Assembly (NCBI RefSeq): GCF_050947875.1
Contig: NC_134570.1
Location: 109,276,622 to 109,340,621 of the forward strand
Reading direction: 5' to 3'
From: Dermacentor variabilis
Lineage: Eukaryota; Arthropoda; Arachnida; Ixodida; Ixodidae
DNA: 64,000 nucleotides
The notes under the pieces were generated by a model. The model saw only the letters and a list, made by a program, of their open reading frames with translations, did not search any database and was not told the origin of the DNA. This document shows, in pieces, positions 9,312 through 20,404 of this stretch. The first letter of the stretch is position 1. Each line of letters starts with the position of its first letter. Made by a program: the position numbers and the translations under genes.

Positions 9312-11350
9312 CTATAGCAGAGCAGGTGCCGGCTGTCGAACAGCTTTAACACTTCTTGTCTTCGACAAAGACGTGAATGCAACTTTTAGTTGAAAAAGTG
9401 ACGTCGGCTGAAAATAATGTAAAGGCCTGCTTCGGTTAATGTGCACATCATTCGCAAACCTGGAAGACAGTTCTACCTTTCGCTTAGATATTGCACTCTC
9501 CGGTACCCAAATTAGTTTTATATGCAAAAGACTTTCACGTGCCCAGTCGTACAGCTCAAACGGGGTCAAAATCTGCCTTCAGAAGGCCTTTGTAGGCTTG
9601 CCTTCGCAACCAACCGTTTCAGGGTGCCACCCACCCCATCACAGGCACTTTTTCCGTGTGATGTAGCAAAAAAGTGCCATGTAGCATCCAAAGTAAGATC
9701 TTCCTTGTGGTAGCAGAGGTTTGCAAAAATTTTTCTGTTCTTATACTGGGAAGCAGCCCCTTCCGACAAGTAATGCACGTGTTCTACCTGCGGCATGTCT
9801 ACTTTAAGTTGATCCATCAGCACCTGCTGAAATGTCGAAACAGGGGCAGTCGTATGGTACGTATATCACTACGTACGATTGCACATGTGGTTCATCAGAA
9901 GAGTTCGTCGAGCGAGAGTAGACTACAATGGGGTGTACTGTTGCTTGAGGGTTGTTCCAGTATATTGACTGTGGGGCGCTCTGAATGAGAACGCTGTAGT
10001 TTTCAGAGAAATCCCTTATAACTAAGGCTTCTGCAGGCGTGAGAGTGGTCTTCAAATTGCGTAGGTGCCGAGCTTGGAGCATGCTGACACAGTGATGTGA
10101 TTTTAAGTCGCTTATCATCTCAAGGAGACGGTCTACGAAGTCATTATCGGTAAACAAGATTGTTTACAACCGGCAGCGCACTCCACTAGCCCACTGACGG
10201 ACAGAAATTCTTGCTGCCAAATCCCGGTTCCGTGCAGGAGAGCTCAATACCAGCGATTTGAGCGACGAATCTCCGGGGAAATTGCTGCATATACCGGTCA
10301 TACAGCTCTCATTCGTTATCTCACACACAGTCATCGAAAGGAGCGAATCGATTGTTTGTAAAATGCCCAAGGACTGTAGCATCAATTTTACATTTTGGTG
10401 CTAAATGCAAACGCAAAGGGATTGCGTACCCGGAGCACCGGCAAGTAAACAGTGACGTGGCCTCAGGTAGGCGAACTTAGAAAAGCCGCACTTCAGCTCT
10501 GTGTTGCTTTTCTTCTATTCCTCGTGCGCTTCCTTAAGATTCATTAGCAGCAATCTTTTTTGCTTGCCTCGGACGACGTGTTTCTTGCCTGGAAGACAGA
10601 CGGATGTATGTTCATCCTCATAGAACTTTATTATGCTCCTTATTGTTCTGTCGTCTAGTGGTCTACTTTGATGTAGGAGAACCCAAAATTCCTCCCTGTT
10701 GCCTAATTTTCATAGCAATGCGAACTTGACTTTCCGATGCACCAAAGTACTCAGCAACATTTTTAGGGACCATGAACGAGGCGCCAATGCCAGAAGAGAA
10801 ATTTTTTTCGACCGGTTTCTTTCTCGTACGAATCGATCTCTCACGTCTTCAAGAAGCTTTTTATAGTCTTCCGCAAGTGCGGTGGTTGGTGCCATTTCAT
10901 AGGCTACGCCTTGCACTTGAGCATCCTTACTATCATCATTGGGCAAGGTGCCACCTGGGACAGCCGCTTCTTCCTAATGGCGCTTCCGTTTTCTGCTCGG
11001 GGTCCTTCCAGTCCCATCTCGTGGTGCAGCACAGTCCGTTGAGGTGGATGCATTCCCTTCAAATGAAGACTCACATAATGTTTCACAATCTGCCAAGTTC
11101 TTGTTGGCTGCGTCTAACTGCGCCCGCATTTGAAAACACCTGAGTTTACATTGTGGACAGAGTCTTTCACCAGGAACCAGCACCAAGAGAGGCACTGCTG
11201 TAGCGAGGCCCAGAGATATGACCAAGTTCCCCGACGGTTTGACCCATGGTCGGAGAAAGGGTCCGAGCACATCTGTGACGCACATAGTGTCGTGATCTTC
11301 TTAATATAGACGTGATAGTGGTGTGCGCATACTGTTTCTAAACTGTCCAA
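9312..11350 (-). pseudogene. degenerate DDD-type transposase
   Basis: At least five minus-strand frames carry successive pieces of one protein. An N-terminal Cys-rich segment with LVPGERLCPQCKLRC (about 11150-11200) is followed by LLALAPRSWS (about 10810) and then by TPAEALVIRDFSENYSV (about 10000-10040). Next come YLSEGAASQYKNR (about 9735-9770) and SHGKSACDGVGGTLKR (about 9614-9660), and a C-terminal YDWARESLLHIK block (about 9515-9550). I recognise this order from a transposase-like family with copies in arthropods and cnidarians; I do not know a fixed family name. Candidate metal-binding acids are the Asp of RDFSENY, the acidic residue before GAASQYKN (Glu here, where I expect Asp) and the Asp of CDGVGG. 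Frameshifts and stops make it inactive. Confidence 0.75.
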
Positions 11351-11956
11351 TTGTCGCTTTTCGCACGCAATACCAGAAGACTATGTTCACATTAATCTAG
11401 GCTGTCAGTTCTAATCAGGAACGTGTTTTTCACTTGTGTCATCTTATGACAGTCTTTGGGAACTAGAGAGCAGGGCAAAAGGTGTTCATCTCAAAATAGA
11501 AAAGAAATTCACCGATTTCAGGGCGAGATTTTATTTATAATGTTTTGCGTGAACAACGCGAGCGCTCTTTCTGCGTTTAATTCATACGTATGTGTAAATA
11601 TTTCAATTTATGGATGTATGAAACATACGTTTCAAATGTGCAGGACTCTCTGGGGAAATTAAGCGGTCGTGAAGTTCCATGCGCAATTGGAGAATGGTTT
11701 ACCTGGCACACACCACGCACAAGCCGCATTGCACTGAAGCGTGCGTCTGTTCGCAATGAAATGCAGACGATCACACCGTTTCCCTTTCGTCTGCGTTGCA
11801 CACGAAAGGGAAACTAGCAAGCTAGCATCGTATGCGTTGCAGACGATGCTAGCTTTGTCGTTTGGATCCCAGGCCAGCAAGCCTAGGCTGCGGAGCACCG
11901 GAATCAGTGCTCTACCTAGCTTGACTCGCGTAGGAAAAAGGCCGGTGATGACACGA

Positions 11957-12604
11957 AAATTCAAAAAATAATTTCTTGCGTTTAAAAAAATAATACCTTT
12001 TTATAACTTCCCACATGCATAGTAGACATGTAGGGATACCTAATGATGTAATGCATATATATTTAGGCCGAACACCAAGGCACTTTCTTTACATGAATAT
12101 GGAGCATTTTGCAAAAAATGGAACTTTACAATTCTTTTCTATGCGAACTGCTAAACCATCGATTTTTTAAATATTTTTCAGCTGTATAATGTTAACTGGG
12201 CTGCCAGTATATATTTTATATGTGACTTCCAGGATTTTCTACTTTCCGAGAAAAAGCTCAAACTTTGCAATTTTAGACGCTTTTGCTAGTGCCAGAACCA
12301 ATCGAAGAATTCAAATATCTATAAAATTGGTAATTTTTGCATTCACATCGCATCTTTGGGTTGCCATAAACGCCATTTGAAGGAGTGGATCGTACAATGT
12401 GTCTTTGATAAAAAAACGTTGATTGATGCCGTCTAGCTGAGCTTGGCAGGAAAAATAAATTGTCCTCAAAATTCTACAAAATTTTTGGCACGGAAAAATA
12501 AATGTGGAGGATGAGTTTAGAACTCCAAAAAACATGTGGAAAGTTTTTCAGCTATATCTGTGATGGCCGAAAAATACGCTGGTTGATTTGGCGTGGAATA
12601 ACCC
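11957..12604. repeat. right long terminal inverted repeat of the 4.18-kb transposon
   Basis: Inverse of 8428-9071, ending GTGGAATAACCC followed by TATA. Confidence 0.88.
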
Positions 12605-12695
12605 TATAGTATTTGCGCTGGGTGCGTTGTCCTCCCACACTTCACTGGCCACGTATGTTTGAATTTATTTTTTCATCTGCTCGCCGGTTCAAACA

Positions 12696-12935
12696 CAGTG
12701 CTCGGCGTATGAAACGCGATACTCGGACTGCCTGGGGGTCGCGCGCTTTTTGTGTTACTGGTGGGGGCTGGTTGATGTCGTTGAAGGGAAGAATCCGTGT
12801 TACAATGCATTACAAACGCTACTGCATGTATGTGATACAAAAATGTATCAGTTCGGTGTTCCCAGCACCCATTGGTGGCGCAAGAAGTGCAAGCAGCCGG
12901 CGCTACGAGTATCGCGTTTCACTTGCAGAGCACTG
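12696..12935. mobile_element. 240-bp MITE, hAT-like ends
   Basis: The left end CAGTGCTC and right end GAGCACTG are inverse. After a short diverged spacer, TGAAACGCGATACTCG (left, from about 12709) pairs with CGAGTATCGCGTTTCA (right). A CAGTG-type terminus suggests hAT, but no 8-bp target duplication is visible. No coding sequence. Confidence 0.6.
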
Positions 12936-13222
12936 GCAAGGAGTTTGATGCTGTTCTAAAGGAATGGAGTGATCGCTGCAGAACGTGAAAAAAGTATTCA
13001 AGCCAAACCTTGCGTCCAACAGTGCAAGGTTGTGGAACTCAAATCAGGCGTCATGAAACTTTATCACCGAAAAAAAGAAAGCTTCCTCACTTATCGTACA
13101 CACCTATCGTATCGTATCGGATAGTACACTCAAACTTGGTCATTTAATTACATGTATTTTGTCTTGCCAAGTAAATCTTAAGTAGATAAGCAGATTAAAA
13201 TTCGAATACACACAGAAAGAAC

Positions 13223-13224
<2 letters not shown>

Positions 13225-13292
<68 letters not shown>
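13225..13292. repeat. GA dinucleotide microsatellite (LINE tail)
   Basis: Pure GA tract adjoining the 3' end of the minus-strand LINE relic at 13293-13700, so on that strand it is a (TC)n tail. Confidence 0.95.
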
Positions 13293-13295
<3 letters not shown>

Positions 13296-13700
13296 CAAGC
13301 TTTAATGGTATGCTGGAGACGTTAGCCAGCGACATTTTACAGCACGTACAGTTCCCTCCCCCCTGCCCTCCCCCACACACACTATAGAGATATTTACAAA
13401 GTTTCGTTAAGACTCGTGGCCCGCAAGAACCTCAGGAGCGCTATCGTGACGCGTAACGTACAGGCGGTGCCTTGCCATGGGCCGAGAATGTGCTGTAGTG
13501 CCAAGCTCGAGTCATGTTGAAGGTGCAGTGACGCCTGCAGAGAATCTCTCTCTGTCTCTCTGACGCGTAGCTGTAGCAGTCGCACAGAACATGTCGCATG
13601 TCTTCAGGGACGTTACATTCTGAGCACATTGGCGAGTCCGTGAGTAGAATCTTAAGATACAGAAAAAAACCAGAAAAAGTGCCAAAACAAAGTATCATGC
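13293..13700 (-). pseudogene. I-like LINE ORF2 C-terminus and 3' UTR, truncated and frameshifted
   Basis: Minus-strand frames encode a Cys/His knuckle, SPMCSECNVPEDMRHVLCDC, followed after a frameshift by the tail LQHILGPWQGT and ALLRFLRATSLNETL, which closes at 13394. This is the ending of RNase H-bearing I-like LINE ORF2 proteins. A 3' UTR then runs to the (TC)n tail at 13292-13225. The reverse transcriptase and upstream parts are absent. Confidence 0.75.
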
Positions 13701-16049
13701 GGTTCCACGCAAGTTGAATTTCGCGTTACAGTTAGCACTTGATTAACGTACGGTAGGAAGATTGTACGCTTTTAGTGTAAAAGTCAGATGACGAAGGACA
13801 ACATATTGACACTTCGCCGCATTTAACGCGTTTCGCTGCTAAAACATGGGCCAGAAACGAACAGCAAAACGTCGCATGCAGCGTACACCACTTTTCGCGC
13901 TGCCGGCCACCACATATAACCATACTAAGGTAGCAAAGGTGCTGCCACCTTTAGTTCGTCCTCGCGGCAAATGGGAACGCGCACCAAAGACGGCTTACCC
14001 CTTCGTGTCTCCCGTACTATTTTTTTTCGCCTCCTACGTTCGGTACTTTCAATACTCATGGTTTGGTCGATGCATCTGTTTTCGCTACGTTATTCAAAGC
14101 AGCATTCACGCCGCACTGACGGGCTAATCGTGTGCAGCCTTGCTTGGTACCTCAGCCCACCACGCAAGCGTATACGGGAGATCGCATAAGAGTTTCCGTC
14201 TTCCCACTAGAACTTGGACCGCATATACGCACATTTTTGGCGAGCGCAGAACTCGGAACGCACCATAAAATGACGTGGACAGGAGTGGTGGCACAGTCAC
14301 CCACGAAATTCCTTCCCTGCAATGCTGGGTACCTACAGATGCCCGACTCGATGCGCCACGCGATAACGTTGCTATAACGGTCTTAAAGCTGTCCCAAAAC
14401 GCGTACTGACATCGTAAACAAGGGTAATCGCTAGATAACGCTCTCACAAACGCGCCAGGTAAGTGTGTTACAACTCCGTGGACTTACAGCTATATAAGTT
14501 TCGGAAGGTATATATATCTCCCAAGCTTGTTTGGCGTTCAAGCCATATTTCGTGGCTTCCTGTAGGGTAGCTTCTAGGCTTCGTGCGCCTAACGTAGTGC
14601 GGGTAGACTTATGGGTCGCATGATTCAGCAATGTCATCAAATGGAACAAAACCTGGCGAGCCTATATCAGCGGAAAACCCGAACCCAAACACGAGTCGCA
14701 GGCCCAAACCAGTTGTAGAAGATTACAAACGATCCAAATTCTTGAGAGAGAGAGAGAGAGCGACAAACAAACAGCTAAAATATGCAAGTCAAGCAAAAAG
14801 CACAACTCTACAACGCTCCAATCTGAGAACACACCTAAGGGCAAATGGGGATGTGGTCCTTCCAAGATATACAGCGTCGGTGACATAATGACGTGAACCA
14901 AGAAAAGACTTTGAACGTGTCAAGTTTGACACAAAAGCACTAAAGAAATGCTGAGGATAAATTAAAAAAAGCCAAACCAAAGCAACCAAAGCATCGCCGA
15001 GCTGGGTCCAAAGACGATGGTGACGACGAATTCGAAGACGCACGACGGCTCACACGTCGCGCATTCGACGTTGATACCTGGTTTAACATCTTTTTTTCCT
15101 CTCGACTTCGCTTTGCCAAATAAACATGGTGATGAGGTGGATACCTACAACAGACGCTATGCGAAGTTTAGCCCAATGGATAACGTTAACGTGCATCACT
15201 GCACATAATCGTGTAAACTTATATTCACCGTGGTAGCGTCACTTCAGACTCGGAATATTCAGTGACTTTGTGACTTCGTGGTAGCCCCCTTTAAGGATAC
15301 CGCCCCACTGCTGTAGACGTCGAGAGCAAGCGAAACCCCCGCCAATTGCCAGTACGCGTTCGGCCACCGAGGTTAATCAGGGACCGCCGGGCACACACCG
15401 GCTAATGAGATGCAATCGTTAACCCTCTCCGGGTTCCTCGGGAGTCCAAGCCCACTGCTGCTCGACCCCGGTCGACCTCGCACGCGCCGACGGTCGAGTG
15501 CATAGACGCAGTGTCGCTTTTCCCTCGGTCCACTGTGTGTCCGCGCTGCTCCTCCATATAGCGGCCCTGACGAGCGCGGCAAAAGAGCTCCGCGGGAGGC
15601 CAGAAGTAGGGTTAATTAATGAACAACCGTTGGGGGCGCGGTCACGCGGCGCACACCCGAAAGCCGGCGCCATCACGCGATTAGGATTCGCGCTTCGACG
15701 CCTTCGTGCGGACGCGTTCGATTCCGCAAGCCCCAGTTTCTGCCTGACTGCGCGCGCAGGAGTGTACCTGCCCGGCTCATTCTGTGAAGCGCCACGAAGT
15801 TGCATAGAAGCTCGGTACAGGTGAAAATGCACACTTAATACACTATCATTCTCACGGCACTTTCCGTGGGACGAACAGGAGCAGCCACGAACTGGCTGAA
15901 AGCGCACAAAGGTCCGTTCGAACCAGTTTCGACGGCCACTGAAGGCTGTTGCTGCTCGTCCACTAAAAGGCCACAATACGCGGTATCCCTTCATTCTCTT
16001 AAGGTATCATTCGAATGCGCATAACTTCGGAAAGTGCTATTCTGGGTAC
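13701..16049. other. no gene recognised; CpG-rich island about 15300-15800
   Basis: Anonymous DNA with a short GA run near 14744. The segment at 15300-15800 is markedly GC/CpG-rich and opens a 191-codon minus-strand frame (15419-15994), but the translation has no recognisable domain and a composition typical of random GC-rich DNA. It could be a promoter or first exon of an unidentified gene. Confidence 0.4.
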
Positions 16050-16115
16050 AGAGAGAGATAGAGATAGAGAGAGAGAGAGAGAGAGATCAAGCTTGAATGA
16101 TTACGAGAGCCGAGA
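16050..16115 (-). repeat. GA tract with LINE 3'-end stub
   Basis: The GA repeat is followed by TCAAGCTTGAATGATTACGA, resembling the sequence next to the GA tail at 13292 (ACAAGCTTTAATGGTATG). It looks like a severely 5'-truncated copy of the same LINE group. Confidence 0.5.
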
Positions 16116-16133
16116 GGTCGGCTTGATGTTCAT

Positions 16134-16696
16134 TTTTAACACGATAGCGTCGAGGGCCACCTGTCGCATAAAATCCGGTGTCGGCGCCTTGCGTCGTACG
16201 TCGTCTAGCGAAACATCATTCCGGACCACAATCACGCAGGCGCCGCGTGGCGCAGAGGCATTACTGAACTAACTGAATTCCTCAAAGTAAGATGCGTCAG
16301 AAAAATCGTAAAGTACAACCTAAGCACAAAATACACATATGATAGCGTTTAATTTTAATGTGAGCACACCTGGAAACGTCACTCTGTTACGTGGAAACTT
16401 AAACATAAACTCCTTTTTCGGCGTTTCGACAATTCCTAGAGCGGCGTGCTGCGCTCGGTTCCCTGCAACAACACCATCCAGATGGCGCTCACCTCCGCGC
16501 ACCCGCGGCTCACGCAAGAGGCCGCGTTTCTACCAGAAATCTCGCCCACTCGCCTTCGTGCACATCGTTCGCTGCCAGCGCTTCACGTAACACATTACGG
16601 TTACATAAGCTGCAGCTACCGGGAAGCTTAAGAAGCAGTCAGGGATCTTTGAATGCTATCGCGTTCCACTCTTAAAGCGAAGCTCAAACGTCCTCC
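16134..16696 (+). mobile_element. repeat family A, copy 1 (MITE-like)
   Basis: Collinear with 34754-35370 and with the outer parts of 44571-45260. The start carries ACGATAGCGT and a GTCGGCG(C/T)C block; the end carries ACATTACGGTTACATAAGCTGCAG, GCTATCGCGTTCCACTCTTAAA. The inner word GCGATAGCATT occurs inverted at the two ends in the best-preserved copies, indicating short terminal inverted repeats. Confidence 0.75.
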
Positions 16697-17990
16697 AAAG
16701 TTTTGTAGCCAGTTCAACTGCGCTGGGAAAAGAAAAATAAGGTAGAAAAGATGAGCAATATGGATGACGATTACGACAGAAGGAAGAGGCCAAGAACATA
16801 ACTCGAACGTTTACTTAGAGCAGAAAAAAAAGAAAACACTTCGAGAAATCAAATACCAAAGTAAAGATTTACGCTAACGCCAAGTATAAGAGCGCTCTGG
16901 CAACGGTTGCTTGTATTTGCTGGCAACAGTCTCAGCCAATGTTTGTCAGTCTTTGATATATTGAAAGCAATCACATCATATGTGGCTTGCATATTCAGCC
17001 TTGTGGCGCGGTCTGGAGAATCGGCACGTCGGCCGAAATGCGCGTAGCGACATGCAAACGACGCTCCCTGCCTGTGAGCCTGTACAGAAGGCCGGTACGG
17101 CTTCGCTGAATTTTCGGTAGTAACTGAAACGATAGGTTATAGTATAAAAGTGCAGCAGAGGCCTGCTTTCAGTAATCTGTTGAGTAAGCCACTTTGTACG
17201 AACGTCTGGTGTCACGGCTGTAGCAAAAGAAAAAAGTAATAAAGAAGGAGGAAATTCATAGATAGATACCCCATCGTAATGGCCTCAACTCTTCCACGGG
17301 AAAGAGGAGAGTGAGAACACCGAACTTAGTGAGAGTCAGGAAAAGTAGTTGTTCCACTGTTAGTCACTGCGTGGATCTTTCAGTCGCGGTGCTGACCGAT
17401 ATGCCTTCCGAGGAATCAGTGTCGCGACAAAGAACAGCGCGTGTGTTGAGATGTTCATTAGCTGCACATAACCCTATAAAAGAACGCTTGCACTGGCATG
17501 CATGGTTTTAGCCACTGCCTGCCCCACCCGGACGTGCTGTGATCCTGGTTCGCGCTATGGGAAAGCCGTGGAAAATAAGGGCGCGTCGCTTAGTAAAAAA
17601 ACGTTTTGCGCTTACGTTTACACTTCAAAACTCGCGATAGATAGAGTACCCTGCTTCGGATAGTGCGTGATCTCGCCTGACTCTGTGCTTACACCATGTG
17701 CATATTAATTTGTTATCTCATCGCGGAGTCCCTCAGTGAGCGAGTGCAGCTTCTCCTACTCTTATACCTTGGATAAGAATTTCCTGTGGGATGCTTCAGA
17801 TAACCAACACCTCAGCTCCTTTGGTAATGTGTCCCGAAGCGAAAAGAGCGACAAAGATAACGGCAAACTTCAGCGCCAGCTGCAACATGAACTGCAAAAT
17901 ATCTAGCAGTGCGCTCCAGTCTATAGCTGCTAACGCCGCTGCTCTCGGCTTTCCTACCGGAAAGCGGGTTTTATACACCATCTGGCGAAG
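16697..17990. other. no gene recognised
   Basis: AT-rich anonymous sequence. Short frames show no domain and no strong repeats. Confidence 0.4.
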
Positions 17991-17994
17991 CCGA

Positions 17995-18430
17995 TAAAAA
18001 GGAAACGAAAGAGAAACACTTATCAGTTCAGGCTGAGAGAGTGTTCTTTAAAAATTATAATTTCGTTATTTTGGCTATAATGGCTTCGTTATTAAGGAAT
18101 AAAGTAAAGGTCCTTTAGCCTATTTCTCGAATTTCACGCCGAAATCGCAGGGCCGGCAGAAAAGTGTGAAGTCAAGGATTTTAGAGTATACATTTTTGTA
18201 TACAAAGGAGGGACAGCCGTGTTTCATTTATGAGTCTCTGTCTTTTCTCGCTAACCGAGCCTCCTCTTCCAGTAATACTCCCGTCATACTGGGCACTCTC
18301 GATCACGACCGAGTCCAACAGCGATTGAATCTCTCGATCTCAATCGGGTCGCGTCAGTAGCTTGCGCAAAGGAGCCTATCACGATCGAGGAATTTCAACC
18401 CGATCTGGCTAAATAGCGATGAAAGTTGCC
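17995..18430. repeat. decayed relative of the 1980-2487 piggyBac-type MITE
   Basis: The block TCGAATTTCACGCCGAAATCGCAGGGCCGG followed by GTCAAGGATTTTAGAGTATA mirrors 2112-2175 of the intact MITE. Ends and TTAA flanks are no longer clear. Confidence 0.5.
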
Positions 18431-18630
18431 CATGTGAGACCGGTAGAGTGACCTTTTCTTTTTCTTTTGCCGTGTTGTACTGGGTGTCGGAAAAGTAACT
18501 AACTATGCAGTGATAAAAAGCAACTATATAATTGTGAATGAAATGGCACTTCCACGCACGATATGATAGGGCGAGGCCTGATAACGTTGGTGGATTGCAC
18601 TCAAAGGACGGGTGCACGAGAACAATCATC

Positions 18631-18881
18631 ACACACACACACACAAATAAATTATGGGTTTTACGTGCTAAAACCACTTTCTGATTATGAGGCACGCCGT
18701 AGTGGGGGACTCCGGAAATTTCGACCACCTGGGGTTCTTTAACGTGCACCTAAATCTAAGTACACGGGTGTTTTCGCATTTCGCCCCAATCGAAATGCGG
18801 CCGCCTTGGCCGGGATTCAATCCCGCGACCTCGCGCTTATCAGCCCAACACCTTAGCCCCTAAGCAACCACGGCGGGTTAC
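18631..18881 (-). mobile_element. Ruka-like tRNA-derived SINE with 10-bp target duplication
   Basis: Read on the minus strand, the element starts with a tRNA-like head. An A-box-like TGGTTGCTTAGGGGC is followed by a B-box-like GCGGGATTGAATCCC, then a body with CCCCACTACGGCGTGCC and a (GT)n tail (18631-18645 on plus). It is flanked by direct repeats AACAATCATC at 18621-18630 and 18882-18891, showing target-primed insertion. The sequence matches my memory of the Ruka SINE of ixodid ticks; SINE status is clear, the name is recognition without alignment. Confidence 0.85.
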
Positions 18882-18891
18882 AACAATCATC

Positions 18892-20050
18892 GCACGCTTT
18901 ACGAGCTGCAGACAACCATTATCGTGCACATTGCGCAGTTAACTACAGCAACTCGTCACCGAGCGTTGAACGATATGCAGTGTCGTGTGCAGACATGCCT
19001 TCAAGCAGGTGGCGAACATGTTCGGCATCTTTTGTTGCGATCACTGAACTGCCGGAAGTAAAACGGCAACAAGAAAGAAACGTGAAGAAAGTTGCCAGTC
19101 GGTTCGGGGCAATAACGGTTTTTACCGTTCCAGCAAGTTGGCCCAAGGGTGCGCAATGACGCACAAAGAAAGTTGCATTGTGCGTAACAAGCGGCACGCC
19201 AAACGCCTTGTGCTTCAGTTATAAACGAGAAGAAAGAGGGTTAACCGAGGGGCCCGATCTTTATTAGTCATGGCTTCTCATGATTGTGCTTCAGTTGTCA
19301 CATACAATATCCCCTTGTCCTGCGCAAGAGTGTACATGGGGCAGGCGGGGCTCGAGAGCATAGCTTGACTGTACGCAGTTAAACTGGTGCCCACTTTGAT
19401 GTTCACGGTAGGTTTTGTCGGTGCACATTCAATTTTGAAAAGACAATCTTCCTGTGCAGATCAAAGGGCATACTGTAAATGGAGGTCATATATAGAAGGT
19501 TATATTATTGCTAAGAATGCTGACGATTGCGTAAACATGCCTTCTGTGAATTGGTTCGAAAAGAAGCCGCGTTTTTTCTAGATGGTTTCGTTCAATTGAC
19601 ACACAGTGTTCCGTTGCATCATGGCATCACGTTTTTTCAGCTACGCGATAGATTAGTCTACGTTCGAGTACCTGCGCATGCCATTGACGCGACTCAGGTG
19701 ATATACAAGCATATTATGGGGTTTGTGTCGCCGACAGGGATAACATAGAAGCGCATTAAGTCTTTATCAAAGTTGTGGGGCAGGTGTCGACCCGATGTGC
19801 ATTCATTGCCGAGAAGGCTAAGGGCCCAGATGGTTCACATGTATTTCTTATTAGTCGTTTGAATAAATTGATTTTTGAATGAATGAATGAATATAGGCTC
19901 GCTTTCGTGTTCTCAAATACAGATGGAAGTTTGCGCACGTCCTGCGTGCGTACCTTTCTTCGCCCTTGATTTTTTGGCGATGCCCTGTTCTGTGTTCGAC
20001 GGAATAAAAGACCCCCATTTTCAGTGCACTGTTACTTTACGGACACCCAG
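18892..20050. other. no gene recognised
   Basis: Mixed anonymous DNA. A short GAAT run lies near 19880. No domain in any frame. Confidence 0.4.
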
Positions 20051-20052
20051 TG

Positions 20053-20180
20053 TAGAGAGAGAAAACAAGGGTAGGAAAGGCAGGGAGGTGAACCAGAACA
20101 GCATCCTGTTTGCTACCCTACACTGGGGGTGGGGGAAAGGGGTATAGAAAGAGGAAGAAAGGGAGACAGTAGGTACTGAG
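20053..20180 (-). repeat. orphan LINE 3' end (GA-tail family)
   Basis: Contains GGCAGGGAGGT(G/T)AACCAGA and GCTACCCTACACTGGGG, the same 3'-UTR landmarks as the coding-tail copy at 46360-46905. Coding sequence is absent. Confidence 0.65.
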
Positions 20181-20229
20181 TACGTGTGGGAGGGACAACA
20201 TACGCAATGACACTATAAACGGTCTGTTA

Positions 20230-20404
20230 AGCCCGTGCACTTCAAGTATACCGCACTAGTGCACGAATCGCTTTTCGAGCCAGTGACGGGTGTGGGCCAC
20301 GGTCCGAGTATCTTTGACTAAACTGACCTTCTATACCCAGCGTAGAAGGTCAATTTACTAATGCAGCTCCAATGATTTGTTTTTCTCTTCAGTGTTTCTT
20401 TAAA
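20230..20404 (-). repeat. end fragment of a piggyBac-type MITE
   Basis: The right edge read on the minus strand is TTTAAAGAAACACTGAAGAG, a diverged form of the TTAA plus AGGGACACTAAAG terminus seen at 1976-1992. The other end is not identified. Confidence 0.45.

Larger units (their letters stand above)
8428..12604 (-). mobile_element. 4.18-kb DNA transposon with about 645-bp terminal inverted repeats
   Basis: Two long inverted repeats (about 8428-9071 and 11957-12604) bracket about 2.9 kb of unique DNA. The outer ends read (A/G)GGT(C/T)ATTCCAC(A/G)CC and are abutted on both sides by TATA (8424-8427 and 12605-12608), which fits a 4-bp TATA duplication or a TA duplication. Inside, minus-strand frames spell pieces of one transposase in the right order from about 11350 to 9312, broken by frameshifts. 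The arms are diverged but still align along their whole length. Long TIRs, a 4-bp target and a DDD-type enzyme make a Sola-like classification possible, but I cannot verify it. Confidence 0.85.

Noticed and set aside
15419..15994. 191-codon minus-strand frame in a CpG-rich block
   Set aside because: No domain, Arg/Ala/Ser-rich composition as expected from random GC-rich DNA, and another phase is open over the same region.
18631..18881. Functional tRNA gene
   Set aside because: The A- and B-box head is followed by a SINE body and tail with target duplications, and the cloverleaf is imperfect.
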